Below, one piece after another: positions 35,066 through 43,182 of a DNA stretch of 64,000 nt (position 1 is the stretch's first letter; each line of letters starts with the position of its first letter). The stretch comes from JAPHTQ01 sp050302275 (GTDB lineage: Bacteria > Pseudomonadota > Gammaproteobacteria > Thiohalomonadales > Thiohalomonadaceae). The stretch is taken from contig JBNLAT010000007.1 in the NCBI GenBank assembly GCA_050302275.1, forward strand, positions 1 to 64,000, given 5' to 3'. The notes under the pieces are model-generated. The model was not told the origin of the DNA, made no database searches, and saw only the letters and a program-made list of their open reading frames with translations. The translations under genes and the position numbers were made by a program.

Positions 35066-35656
35066 ATGGTCGCCACGCAGCGACCGGATAACACGCCGGA
35101 GAAAGCGCAACCGATGAATTCCACCAGCAAGCAGTTCCTGGTCATTTCCGCCCTGGGTGAAGACAAGCCGGGCATCGTCAAGAATATCACCCGCCCCATC
35201 ACCGAATCCGGGGCCAATATCCTCGATAGCCGCATGACCATTCTCGGTGGGGAATTTGCCATTCTGATGATGGTAGAAGGGAGCTGGGATACCCTGGCCA
35301 AACTGGAGAATCTGCTACCTTCATTGCAGAAAAAGCTCGATCTGACCATCCTCAGCAGGCGCACCAGCGACCAACGCCAGGACCCGAGCGCCCTGCCCTA
35401 CACCGCCAACATCGTCTCCCTCGACCATCCGGGTATCGTTACCCACCTTGCGGAATTCTTTTCCAACCGCAATATCAATATCCAGGACCTCTACACCGAC
35501 AGCTATAACGCGGCCCATACCGGCACGCCGATGTTCACCGCAACCCTGACGGTGAATATCCCGAGCAACATCTCCATCGCCGGGTTGCGGGAAGAGTTCC
35601 TCGATTTCTGTGATAGCCTCAACCTTGATGGCATCCTCGAACCGAGCAAAGGCTAG
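35066..35656 (+). CDS. gcvR: Glycine cleavage system transcriptional repressor-type ACT protein
   Basis: 196 residues with two ACT domains (LGEDKPGIVKNITRPITESGANI and LDHPGIVTHLAEFFSNRNINI). In E. coli GcvR blocks the activator GcvA in response to glycine. The start at 35066 has AGGGG six bases upstream; a second ATG at 35114 (MNSTSKQ) matches the E. coli N-terminus better, giving 180 residues. Divergent from dapA and followed by bcp, the conserved order. Confidence 0.88.
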   Translation: MVATQRPDNTPEKAQPMNSTSKQFLVISALGEDKPGIVKNITRPITESGANILDSRMTILGGEFAILMMVEGSWDTLAKLENLLPSLQKKLDLTILSRRTSDQRQDPSALPYTANIVSLDHPGIVTHLAEFFSNRNINIQDLYTDSYNAAHTGTPMFTATLTVNIPSNISIAGLREEFLDFCDSLNLDGILEPSKG

Positions 35657-35698
35657 CCGGCCGTAACGGGAAACAGCGCAAACGGAGCGAAATACGCA

Positions 35699-36166
35699 AT
35701 GAGCGAAATCACTATCGACAGCAAAGTACCCGACTTCAAACTCCCCGCCACCAGTGATCAGGAGTTTCAGCTGAAGAAACACAAGGGCAAAAACATCGTG
35801 CTCTATTTCTATCCCAAGGACAGCACCCCGGGCTGTACCACCGAGGGTCATGAATTCAGTGAGCTGCACGAAGAATTCCTCAAACACAAAACCGAAGTCT
35901 TCGGCATCTCCCGCGATAGCATCAAATCCCACGAGAACTTCAAAGCCAAGCAAGGCTTTCCCTTTGAACTGCTCTCTGACCAGGAAGAGACCCTGTGTCA
36001 GCTGTTTGATGTGATCAGGGAAAAGAATATGTACGGCAAGAAGGTGATGGGCGTGGAGCGCAGCACCTTCCTCATCGACGCCAAGGGTGTACTCCGTCAG
36101 GAATGGCGTAAGGTCAAAGCCGCAGGACATGCCGCAGAGGTGCTAGAGGCGGTCAAGGCACTTTAA
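35699..36166 (+). CDS. bcp: Thioredoxin-dependent peroxiredoxin BCP
   Basis: 155 residues, thioredoxin-fold peroxidase reducing hydroperoxides. The peroxidatic Cys is in STPGCTTEGHEF. The second Cys that follows five residues later in E. coli BCP (GCTVQAC) is replaced by His here. The protein would therefore be 1-Cys, or use the Cys in EETLCQLFD or another thiol for resolution. Downstream of gcvR with 42 bases between. Confidence 0.93.
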   Translation: MSEITIDSKVPDFKLPATSDQEFQLKKHKGKNIVLYFYPKDSTPGCTTEGHEFSELHEEFLKHKTEVFGISRDSIKSHENFKAKQGFPFELLSDQEETLCQLFDVIREKNMYGKKVMGVERSTFLIDAKGVLRQEWRKVKAAGHAAEVLEAVKAL

Positions 36167-36207
36167 CAAACTCTGGTTCTGTGTCAGCGACCCGACCTGA
36201 ATCCTGA

Positions 36208-36963
36208 CTACTTGTTTTTACAGGTCGACATAAACCTTGCAGCGGGTGTTTTGCACGGGTCTGTCTCGAAGCTATCAGTCTCGCTGCCATCGGCAGCCAC
36301 AGCCTGAGTAGGAGTCGCTTTCGGCTGAACCACTTCAACAGATTTCTTCTGCTCAGTAATAGTCGGCTGTGGTGTCGTTCGTTCAGGTACTTGAGCGGCC
36401 TGACGAGCACGCTGCTCCTCTGCACGTTTGCGTGCAATCTCCTGCTGACGCGCTTTCGCCTTTTCTGCTTCCTGCTGCTTCAACCGCATGGCTGCGGCAG
36501 CCTTTGCTTTCTCGGCCTGACGGACCTTTATGTCCATTTCAGCCTTGTCTGTAACGGGAGTCTGAGCGACAGGCGCTTTCTTTGGCTTATCCGTACCTTT
36601 ATCCCAGTTCTTGAGCTTACGTTGCGCCACGAATTTCCCATGGGCGGCAGCTTTTTCATACCAACGTTTAGCTTCAGCCCTGTCGCTGTCTACCCCTATA
36701 CCATACTCGTAAAATGTGCCGAGCTTATACTCCGCCCCCACATGTCCATGCTTGGCTGCCTTGAGATACCACTCGTGAGCAGCCTTCAGATCTTTTTCTG
36801 TTCCCTGCCCCTCTTCATTCATCTCGCCAAGTTTATACTCTGCTTCCACACTGCCCTGTGCTGCCATCGTTGTATGAAAATTGTACAACTCATTCCAGTG
36901 CCCCTCATCAGCCTGCACGGGGAAACTAAGCACGAAAACAATAGCGAATAAGGCTTGTTTCAT
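36208..36963 (-). CDS. Exported Sel1-repeat protein with coiled coil
   Basis: 250 residues from MKQALFAIV, whose ATG follows a GGAGAG site. Signal peptide about 1-18 (ends VQADEG). Two Sel1-like repeats (AEYKLGEMNEEGQG and AEYKLGTFYEYGIGVD, residues 38-110), then a Lys/Ala/Glu/Arg-rich coiled coil (about 140-200), and a C-terminal Cys pair (DPCKTPAARFMSTC). Likely periplasmic. Sel1 repeats mediate protein-protein contacts. The gene is followed head-to-tail by a second Sel1 protein on the same strand; I do not recognise a named family. Confidence 0.75.
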   Translation of the reverse strand: MKQALFAIVFVLSFPVQADEGHWNELYNFHTTMAAQGSVEAEYKLGEMNEEGQGTEKDLKAAHEWYLKAAKHGHVGAEYKLGTFYEYGIGVDSDRAEAKRWYEKAAAHGKFVAQRKLKNWDKGTDKPKKAPVAQTPVTDKAEMDIKVRQAEKAKAAAAMRLKQQEAEKAKARQQEIARKRAEEQRARQAAQVPERTTPQPTITEQKKSVEVVQPKATPTQAVAADGSETDSFETDPCKTPAARFMSTCKNK

Positions 36964-37011
36964 TCTCTCCGACTCTCTCCCTGGAAACACCATCTCAAAT
37001 TCCTCATACCA

Positions 37012-37932
37012 TCACTTACGATCAAAGCGTACGCTGCTTCCACTATTTCTTTTACAAATCACACCATTTTTACCGCTGACATGACATGCAACTTCATATC
37101 CTGGTTGTTGCCATCCTTCCTCAGCCAATAAACCAAACGTGTCAACATCAGGACCTGACTCTGACGCGTTATCGATTTCTGCAACATTGTAGTAATACTT
37201 TGCATTGAAACTGCCATCGTCACGAAAACCAGTAAGAATGGATTTAACAGTAAACTCCATCCGGTTCTCCCCGATGCTCCTGATCCGTGTTCTGGAAAAA
37301 CAGGTCAATTCAAGCTCTGAAGACTTCATACAGCTCATATCTTCAGCAGGAAGATATTCTGCAGGCTGGCCTGCATGCACCCACAATGCCGAGACCAGAT
37401 TCTCTATCGTCTCTTCCGGCCGATATTTTGGTGCGCGTCGCTGTGGTAGTTTGAGAGGTAAACCAGCCATCGCCGGTTTGCTGGCCTGCAGCATCTTGTT
37501 TCGCTGCTTCGCTTCAGGCTGAGTTTTTTCAGTCGTCGTGGGCTTACGCAGCGATGCTATCCTTTGCTTGGCTGCCTCATTACCTCCTGCGGCAGCCTTT
37601 TCATACCACTGCATCGCAGCCGATAGACCACCAGGCAAACCAGCATATTCTTTTTCGTGGAAAAGACCGATTTTGTACTGTGCAGCGGCATCTCCATTGT
37701 CTGCCGCCATGTAATACCATTTCAGTGCAGCATCGAGATCACGAGGCAAACCACTATCACCTAATTCATAATGCTCACCCATAAAATACTGTGACTGAGC
37801 ATCCCCACGCTCGGCGCTAAAGCGCTCGATCTTCAACATGCTTGATGAAACACTGCCAGAGAAGGCAGTGCCATACCAACAAAGAGAGATCGATAGTGCT
37901 AATAGCCGGCCTAAATTCGTACTAACCAACAT
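37012..37932 (-). CDS. Exported Sel1-repeat protein with novel C-terminal domain
   Basis: 306 residues from MLVSTNLG; a GTG two codons earlier is an alternative. Signal peptide about 1-27. Two or three Sel1 repeats (SQYFMGEHYELGDSGLP, AQYKIGLFHEKEYAG, residues 45-125), a basic linker, then about 140 residues with four or five Cys (MSCMKSSELELTC, EVACHVSGKNGVIC). That C-terminal domain has no recognisable relation to known folds. Probably periplasmic with disulfides. A neighbour of another Sel1 gene, a PBP-like protein and a porin on the same strand. Confidence 0.72.
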   Translation of the reverse strand: MLVSTNLGRLLALSISLCWYGTAFSGSVSSSMLKIERFSAERGDAQSQYFMGEHYELGDSGLPRDLDAALKWYYMAADNGDAAAQYKIGLFHEKEYAGLPGGLSAAMQWYEKAAAGGNEAAKQRIASLRKPTTTEKTQPEAKQRNKMLQASKPAMAGLPLKLPQRRAPKYRPEETIENLVSALWVHAGQPAEYLPAEDMSCMKSSELELTCFSRTRIRSIGENRMEFTVKSILTGFRDDGSFNAKYYYNVAEIDNASESGPDVDTFGLLAEEGWQQPGYEVACHVSGKNGVICKRNSGSSVRFDRK

Positions 37933-37996
37933 AACCACCCACTCACTTCCATATCACATTATCCAGATCGTTTTTGATCACCGACGTGCGACATGC

Positions 37997-38431
37997 TCAG
38001 GGTAAAATCAATAGTACTTTCACGCGCTTGCTGACTTTATTACTCGTGATATAACCCAATCCTCCAGGATGGGCCGCTACCCATTCGAGTACTGCAGCAT
38101 CATCATCCAAAATCAGTGGTGGTTTTTGTTTGCCTGTGAATATAAGCCGCGACCAGTAAAATTTACGCTTGCCCTCCGACATCTGTAGTACTTTCTTATT
38201 GAGCATATCGCGTGCCGAACTACCGATTTGCTGGTCGACCGCATGAACTCGCTGGTTATTAGAAAAGGAGTGAGACTTCCCCATGTAAATACGTTTAAGT
38301 TCATCCGCTGATATACCCATCACACTGTTCTTCGGATGGGTAATAATTACCAACTCAGCATGTGCCTGTTGTGCCATCATCATTGATGCCAGAAGCACTA
38401 GGCTAAGCAGACTAGTGTTTAATCCTTTCAT
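37997..38431 (-). CDS. Short PstS-like phosphate-binding-type periplasmic protein
   Basis: 144 residues from MKGLNTSL with GGAG nine bases upstream (the frame extends to a TTG). Signal peptide ending AQQAHA. The body matches the first half of the PBP-like domain seen in short PstS-type proteins: ISADELKRIYMGKS, GSSARDMLNKKVLQMS, WSRLIFTGKQKPP, HPGGLGYI. At this size only one lobe is present, so it may be a small ligand sensor rather than a transport receptor; no ABC genes are nearby. Eight bases upstream of the porin stop, same strand, likely operonic with it. Confidence 0.78.
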   Translation of the reverse strand: MKGLNTSLLSLVLLASMMMAQQAHAELVIITHPKNSVMGISADELKRIYMGKSHSFSNNQRVHAVDQQIGSSARDMLNKKVLQMSEGKRKFYWSRLIFTGKQKPPLILDDDAAVLEWVAAHPGGLGYITSNKVSKRVKVLLILP

Positions 38432-38447
38432 TGCGCTCAACTCCAGA

Positions 38448-39542
38448 CTAGAAAATTACATCGAGCGCAATGCTATAGAGCACCGCATCTTCGATCTTGC
38501 TATCAAACAGGCCATATTCTCCTGTTTCCGGATCAACTTTCTGCGCTTCAAACTTTAATGCCGCACCATCCAGCAGTTCATAGCGTAAACCACCTGAAAC
38601 CGATGTCTGGCGCACTGCAAGCGGCGACTCATTTGCGCCGTAATCAATATTTGCGTAGGTCACGTAAGGCAGGAATTTACCGACACGATACCCCAGCGTG
38701 ACATAGTAGGCATTCTGATCGGGAAACGCCGCTTCAAGGTTAGTATCCTCATCGCGCATGGCGTATTCGGCATACGTAACGATGTTATTCCAGTCCACTG
38801 TCACGCCAACACTGGCGAACTGAGCTTTTTCACCTTTCAGGCCGAAGGTTGCCTGTTCAACCTCAGCAGTGAGGTAACCAATACGGAAAGAGGCAGCGTC
38901 GAAATTGGCAACGATATTAATCCCCCCCATATTGCTTGCACTGAAGCCCAAATCATCGCCAGCGGTCAGTGCCGGATATGCATCAGCTAATGCTGGTGAA
39001 ATAGTGGCTGATGCGCGATTGGAGCCAAAATATGGCTGGATCATCAACTGCACGTTACCGACGATCGGTGTGTACAGTAGATCGACACCGACTAGCGTGT
39101 TAATGGGGTTCAGGGAATAAACTTCTTGCGGCGGGCGGACCCAGGGATAGGCATATCCAACTTCGATATAGTCTGAAATAAGAAATGTAGATAGCTTCAG
39201 TTTGCCAGTTCGAACCTGGGTTATATCATTGGCCTGCATACTGACATATGCCCAGTCAGTACTAATGCTGTCGTTATTGCCGCGGCCGCGCGCAATCAAC
39301 TGGGCCGTTGCATCCATATAGTCATTGATTGCACCAGTAAACTGTAGCCCGAGGCGGCTGTCAGGATTATCGAAACGAGCCTGGTCAGTGATTGCGCCAT
39401 TGTAATAAGAGACATCCTTAGTGTCTGACGTCACTACCGAAGTAGTTAAAAAGCCGTTAATAGCAACACCTTCTGCCAAAGCGGATATGGGAAGTCCCGC
39501 TATCGTCAGAACAAGAAAAACCACACGAAAACATCTGTTCAT
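38448..39542 (-). CDS. Porin-like outer-membrane beta-barrel protein
   Basis: 364 residues from MNRCFRVVF (GAGG precedes it). Signal peptide about 1-22. The mature part shows alternating amphipathic strands and a C-terminal aromatic-hydrophobic end (YSIALDVIF), with a final Phe as required for Bam recognition. DYIEVGYAYPWVRPPQEVY is a distinctive loop. Function is inferred as a general or anion porin. Paired with the PBP-like gene, which suggests anion/phosphate handling. Confidence 0.78.
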   Translation of the reverse strand: MNRCFRVVFLVLTIAGLPISALAEGVAINGFLTTSVVTSDTKDVSYYNGAITDQARFDNPDSRLGLQFTGAINDYMDATAQLIARGRGNNDSISTDWAYVSMQANDITQVRTGKLKLSTFLISDYIEVGYAYPWVRPPQEVYSLNPINTLVGVDLLYTPIVGNVQLMIQPYFGSNRASATISPALADAYPALTAGDDLGFSASNMGGINIVANFDAASFRIGYLTAEVEQATFGLKGEKAQFASVGVTVDWNNIVTYAEYAMRDEDTNLEAAFPDQNAYYVTLGYRVGKFLPYVTYANIDYGANESPLAVRQTSVSGGLRYELLDGAALKFEAQKVDPETGEYGLFDSKIEDAVLYSIALDVIF

Positions 39543-39742
39543 CATTACCTCGCGTAAAACTGAACCATCCATTTCAAATCGCCAAAGGCGAAGACCCCTC
39601 TATATTAGTGGTTATTAATCTAAAACAAAAGTGGTATACCTATCATTGCACTCGGGTATTGATAAAATAACGCCTAGCAAACAAACACATACCTCTAGCG
39701 TGATTACGCCTAATCGGGTAATGTCCTGAGAACAGGGCTAAA

Positions 39743-41176
39743 ATGCTGACCATCAGACAGGAAACAGTAGAACGACATATGGCTGATAAACGACTTTTTG
39801 TTCTCGATACCAACGTGCTCATGCACGATCCCACAGCCCTCTTCCGTTTCCAGGAACACGACATCTACCTGCCGATGGTGGTGCTGGAAGAACTGGACAA
39901 CAACAAGAAAGGTCACTCCGAGGTTGCGCGTAACGCCCGCCAGGCGAGCCGCTTCATGGACGACCTTATGGGCGATCTCAGTACCGAAAGCATCGCCGAC
40001 GGTATCCCCCTCTCTCAGGGAGGTTTCGTCAACGGCCACAAGGCCGCCAGCGGTAAACTCTTTTTCCAGACCGAGATCTTAGAAGCCAAGCTGCCCTCTT
40101 CACTACCCGGCAGCAAGTCGGACAACACCATCCTCGGTACTGCGCTGGCACTGAAAACGCAGCAACCTGAACGCCAGGTCACGCTGGTCTCCAAAGACAC
40201 CAACATGCGCATCAAGGCGTCGATTCTCGGTATCCACTCCGAGGATTACCGCAATGACCAGGTGCTGGAAGATGTCGAACTGCTCTACCGCGGCACCACA
40301 GAGCTAAACGCCGATTTCTGGGAAAAACACAGTAAGGAGATGCACTCCTGGCAGGAAGAGGGGCGCACCTTCTATCGCCTCAGCGGTCCCGACATCGAAG
40401 CGTGGTATCCCAACCAGTTTATCCACCTGCCTGAGGAAGAAGGTTTCCAGGCCATCGTACGTAAAGTGGTCGATGGCGATGCGATCATCGAAACCGTGCG
40501 CGATTACAGCAACCCCAATCACAATGTCTGGGGCATCAACGCCCGTAACCGCGAGCAGAACTTTGCCCTCAACCTGCTGATGGACCCGGAGGTCGACTTC
40601 GTCACCCTGGTCGGTCAGGCAGGCACAGGTAAAACCCTGCTGACGCTTGCCGCAGGTCTGGCCCAGGTGCTGGACGAAAAGCGTTACGCCGAGATCATCA
40701 TGACCCGTGTCACCGTCTCGGTGGGCGAAGACATCGGCTTCCTCCCCGGCACCGAAGAAGAGAAGATGACGCCGTGGATGGGCGCGCTGATGGATAACCT
40801 GGAAGTACTAACCCAGTCGGAACACAACAGTGACTGGGAGCGTGCAGCCACCCAGGACCTGCTCAACAAGCGAATCAAGATCCGCTCGCTCAACTTCATG
40901 CGCGGTCGTACCTTCCTCAACAAATACCTAATCCTGGATGAGGCGCAGAACCTCACCTCGAAACAGATGAAAACCCTAATCACCCGCGCAGGCCCCGGCA
41001 CCAAGGTGGTCTGCCTGGGTAACATCGCACAGATCGACACTCCCTACCTGACCGAGACCAACTCCGGTCTGACCTATGTGGTGGATCGCTTCAAGGAGTG
41101 GGAACACAGTGGCCATGCCACTCTGATGCGTGGCGAGCGTTCACGTCTGGCCGACTACGCTTCGGAGATGTTGTAA
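39743..41176 (+). CDS. PhoH-family protein with N-terminal PIN domain (YlaK type)
   Basis: 477 residues. PIN nuclease domain (about 15-150) with acidic residues in FVLDTNVLMHD and EELDNNKKG, followed by a PhoH-type ATPase with Walker A GQAGTGKT (about 291-298) and Walker B YLILDEAQN. The combination suggests an RNA helicase-nuclease. AGGG lies five bases before the ATG used here; a second ATG (39779, MADKRLF) matches homologues better. Followed 15 bases later by nth. Confidence 0.9.
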   Translation: MLTIRQETVERHMADKRLFVLDTNVLMHDPTALFRFQEHDIYLPMVVLEELDNNKKGHSEVARNARQASRFMDDLMGDLSTESIADGIPLSQGGFVNGHKAASGKLFFQTEILEAKLPSSLPGSKSDNTILGTALALKTQQPERQVTLVSKDTNMRIKASILGIHSEDYRNDQVLEDVELLYRGTTELNADFWEKHSKEMHSWQEEGRTFYRLSGPDIEAWYPNQFIHLPEEEGFQAIVRKVVDGDAIIETVRDYSNPNHNVWGINARNREQNFALNLLMDPEVDFVTLVGQAGTGKTLLTLAAGLAQVLDEKRYAEIIMTRVTVSVGEDIGFLPGTEEEKMTPWMGALMDNLEVLTQSEHNSDWERAATQDLLNKRIKIRSLNFMRGRTFLNKYLILDEAQNLTSKQMKTLITRAGPGTKVVCLGNIAQIDTPYLTETNSGLTYVVDRFKEWEHSGHATLMRGERSRLADYASEML

Positions 41177-41191
41177 CGCATTCGATCAGCG

Positions 41192-41827
41192 ATGAATCGG
41201 GAAAAACGCAGTGAAATCTTCCGCCGGCTCCGGGCGGAGAATCCCAACCCCACCACGGAACTGAATTACCGCACACCATTTGAATTACTGGTGGCGGTAA
41301 TTCTTTCTGCCCAGGCCACCGATAAAGGTGTCAACAAGGCGACTGCCAAACTCTTTCCGGTGGCCAACACCCCTGAGACGATCCTGGCGCTCGGCGAAGA
41401 AGGTCTCAAACAATACATCAAGACCATCGGCCTGTTTAACAGCAAGGGCGCCAACATCATCAAAACCTGCAAGCTGCTGATCGAGCAGCACGGCAGTGAG
41501 GTCCCCGAAGATCGTAAAGCGCTGGAGGCACTGCCCGGTGTCGGAAGAAAGACGGCGAACGTCGTACTTAACACAGCCTTCGGCCACCCAACCATGGCGG
41601 TCGACACCCACATTTTTCGCGTCGCCAACCGTACCGGTATCGCTCCGGGCAAGAACGTGCTGGAAGTGGAGAAAAAGCTGCTCAAGTTTATCCCCGAGGA
41701 GTTTTTGCAGGATGCGCACCACTGGCTGATCCTGCACGGTCGGTACGTCTGCGTGGCACGCAAACCAAAGTGCAGTGCCTGCGTGATTGAAGATCTGTGT
41801 GAGTACAAACAGAAAATCTACGATTAA
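41192..41827 (+). CDS. nth: Endonuclease III
   Basis: 211 residues, E. coli length. Helix-hairpin-helix LPGVGRKTANVVLN with the catalytic Lys, the Asp in AVDTHIFRV, and the C-terminal 4Fe-4S motif C-x6-C-x2-C-x5-C (CVARKPKCSACVIEDLC). Removes oxidised pyrimidines. In E. coli nth closes the rsx operon; here it has moved to follow phoH. Its TAA stop (41825-41827) is also the first three bases of a palindromic repeat. Confidence 0.96.
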   Translation: MNREKRSEIFRRLRAENPNPTTELNYRTPFELLVAVILSAQATDKGVNKATAKLFPVANTPETILALGEEGLKQYIKTIGLFNSKGANIIKTCKLLIEQHGSEVPEDRKALEALPGVGRKTANVVLNTAFGHPTMAVDTHIFRVANRTGIAPGKNVLEVEKKLLKFIPEEFLQDAHHWLILHGRYVCVARKPKCSACVIEDLCEYKQKIYD

Positions 41828-41967
41828 ATCCACTTCAAAATTGTCTTCGCACCCTGATTCTGTGTTGCAAAGCCTGCTGCGGTACTCATTTACTACTGGT
41901 AAACTGCGTTCCTCGCAGACTTTGCGCCTTGCCTCCGGGCACGAATCCTAATTTTGAAATGGCTTTA
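41825..41967 (-). repeat. About 145-bp palindromic element, family A copy 5
   Basis: Oriented as copy 1. Ends TAAATCC and GGCTTTA (TAAAGCC in reverse), slightly diverged from TAGAAGC, with the arms TTCAAAATTG and CCTAATTTTGAAATGG and the core TTTACTACTGGTAAACTGCG. The first three bases are the nth stop codon. The right end stops eight bases before the ATG of the DUF1841 gene. Confidence 0.85.
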
Positions 41968-41974
41968 AAACATC

Positions 41975-42403
41975 ATGCTCTTCAGTAATAACCGCGATGA
42001 ACTACGCCGCTTCTATATCGACAGCTGGCGAAAATTCCAGCATCAGGAACCGCTGTCTCCGTTAGAGGCGATGGTGGCCGAGGTGATTGCACTGCATCCT
42101 GAATATCACGGCTTGCTGGAAAAAGAGGAATCGCTGGATCGGGACTTCTCGCCGGAAGAGGGTCAGACCAATCCCTTCCTGCACATGGGCATGCACCTGG
42201 CGATCCGTGAACAACTCACTACCCGACGCCCACCCGGCATCAAGACGGTACACGCGGATTTACTCAAGCGCATCGGCGATCCCCATGAAGTTGAACACCG
42301 TATGCTGGAGTGTCTGGGCGAGGCGATGTGGGAAGCGCAACGTTCGGGCACCCCACCTGATGAAATGCGCTATCTCGAATGCCTGAAACGAATACAGGGT
42401 TGA
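41975..42403 (+). CDS. DUF1841 family protein
   Basis: 142 residues, soluble, helical, typical DUF1841: NRDELRRFYIDSWRKF at the start, DRDFSPEEGQTNPFLHMGMHLAIREQ in the middle, HRMLECLGEAMWEAQR near the end. Function unknown. No clear ribosome site precedes the ATG, since the palindromic repeat ends eight bases before it. The next gene follows after a strong AGGAGG. Confidence 0.87.
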   Translation: MLFSNNRDELRRFYIDSWRKFQHQEPLSPLEAMVAEVIALHPEYHGLLEKEESLDRDFSPEEGQTNPFLHMGMHLAIREQLTTRRPPGIKTVHADLLKRIGDPHEVEHRMLECLGEAMWEAQRSGTPPDEMRYLECLKRIQG

Positions 42404-42414
42404 GGAGGACGCAG

Positions 42415-42765
42415 ATGGAACAGCATAAACTGGTATTGCCGGAGCACCTTAACCACTACGGTTATCTGTTCGGCGGCAATATGCTGAAGTGGGTCGATGA
42501 ATATTCCTGGATCGCCGCCACCCTCGACTACCCCGGCTGTAAATTCGTCACCATCGGCATGGACGAGGTCGCTTTCCGTAAGCCTGTACACAAAGGGGCG
42601 TTGTTACGCTTTGAAATTAGTCGGGAACGACAGGGCAGCAGCTCTGTAGTCTACGCGGTGGAGGTTTTTGCCGATAACCTAGAAAGCGGCGCGGAAGAAC
42701 AGGTCTTCTCTACCCACGTGACCTTCGTCTGCCTCGACGATAGCGGGAAAAAACGGGCGCTATAA
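42415..42765 (+). CDS. Hotdog-fold acyl-CoA thioesterase
   Basis: 116 residues from MEQHKLVLPEHLNHYG, chosen because AGGAGG (42404) lies seven bases upstream. One hotdog domain: NHYGYLFGGNMLKWVDE is the catalytic helix region of YciA/BfiT-type acyl-CoA thioesterases. Substrate chain length cannot be read from sequence. It overlaps no neighbour once this start is used, and probably forms an operon with the DUF1841 gene. Confidence 0.87.
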   Translation: MEQHKLVLPEHLNHYGYLFGGNMLKWVDEYSWIAATLDYPGCKFVTIGMDEVAFRKPVHKGALLRFEISRERQGSSSVVYAVEVFADNLESGAEEQVFSTHVTFVCLDDSGKKRAL

Positions 42766-42772
42766 CTCGCGA

Positions 42773-43159
42773 CTAACTCTTCTTACCAATCAGCTCGATG
42801 GGATAACCATCGGGATCTTCAACGAAGGCGATAATGGTGGTGCCCGCATTCATCGGCCCCGCATCGCGCAAGATCTTGCCGCCACGTTCTCGAATCGCTG
42901 ATGTCGCCTCATAAATGTCGTCGACTTCCAGAGCGATGTGTCCATAGCCGTTGCCCAGGTCGTAACTCTCAACGCCCCAGTTATAGGTCAACTCGATCAC
43001 CGCCTCGTCGCTCTCCTCGCCATAGCCGAGAAACGCCAGGGTAAATTTACCATCCGGGTATTCGTGTTGACGCAACAAGCGCATCCCCAACACCTGGGTA
43101 TAAAAATCGATGGAACGCTGCAAATCACCTGTTCGCAACATGGTATGAAGAATACGCAT
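42773..43159 (-). CDS. gloA: Lactoylglutathione lyase (glyoxalase I)
   Basis: 128 residues from MRILHTMLRTGDLQRS; GGAGG is six bases upstream. Short proteobacterial glyoxalase I with metal ligands in the repeats: His5 and Glu in VIELTYNWG, His in YGHIALEVDD, Glu in PIELIGKK. Converts the methylglyoxal-glutathione hemithioacetal to lactoylglutathione. Adjacent to the GGDEF-EAL gene on the same strand. Confidence 0.95.
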   Translation of the reverse strand: MRILHTMLRTGDLQRSIDFYTQVLGMRLLRQHEYPDGKFTLAFLGYGEESDEAVIELTYNWGVESYDLGNGYGHIALEVDDIYEATSAIRERGGKILRDAGPMNAGTTIIAFVEDPDGYPIELIGKKS

Positions 43160-43182
43160 CAGTAACCTCCGCAAATAAACAC

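Noticed and set aside
8313..41967. CRISPR array or IS element as explanation for the recurring about 145-bp sequences
   Set aside because: Copies are dispersed, palindromic, without regular spacers, and contain no transposase frame.
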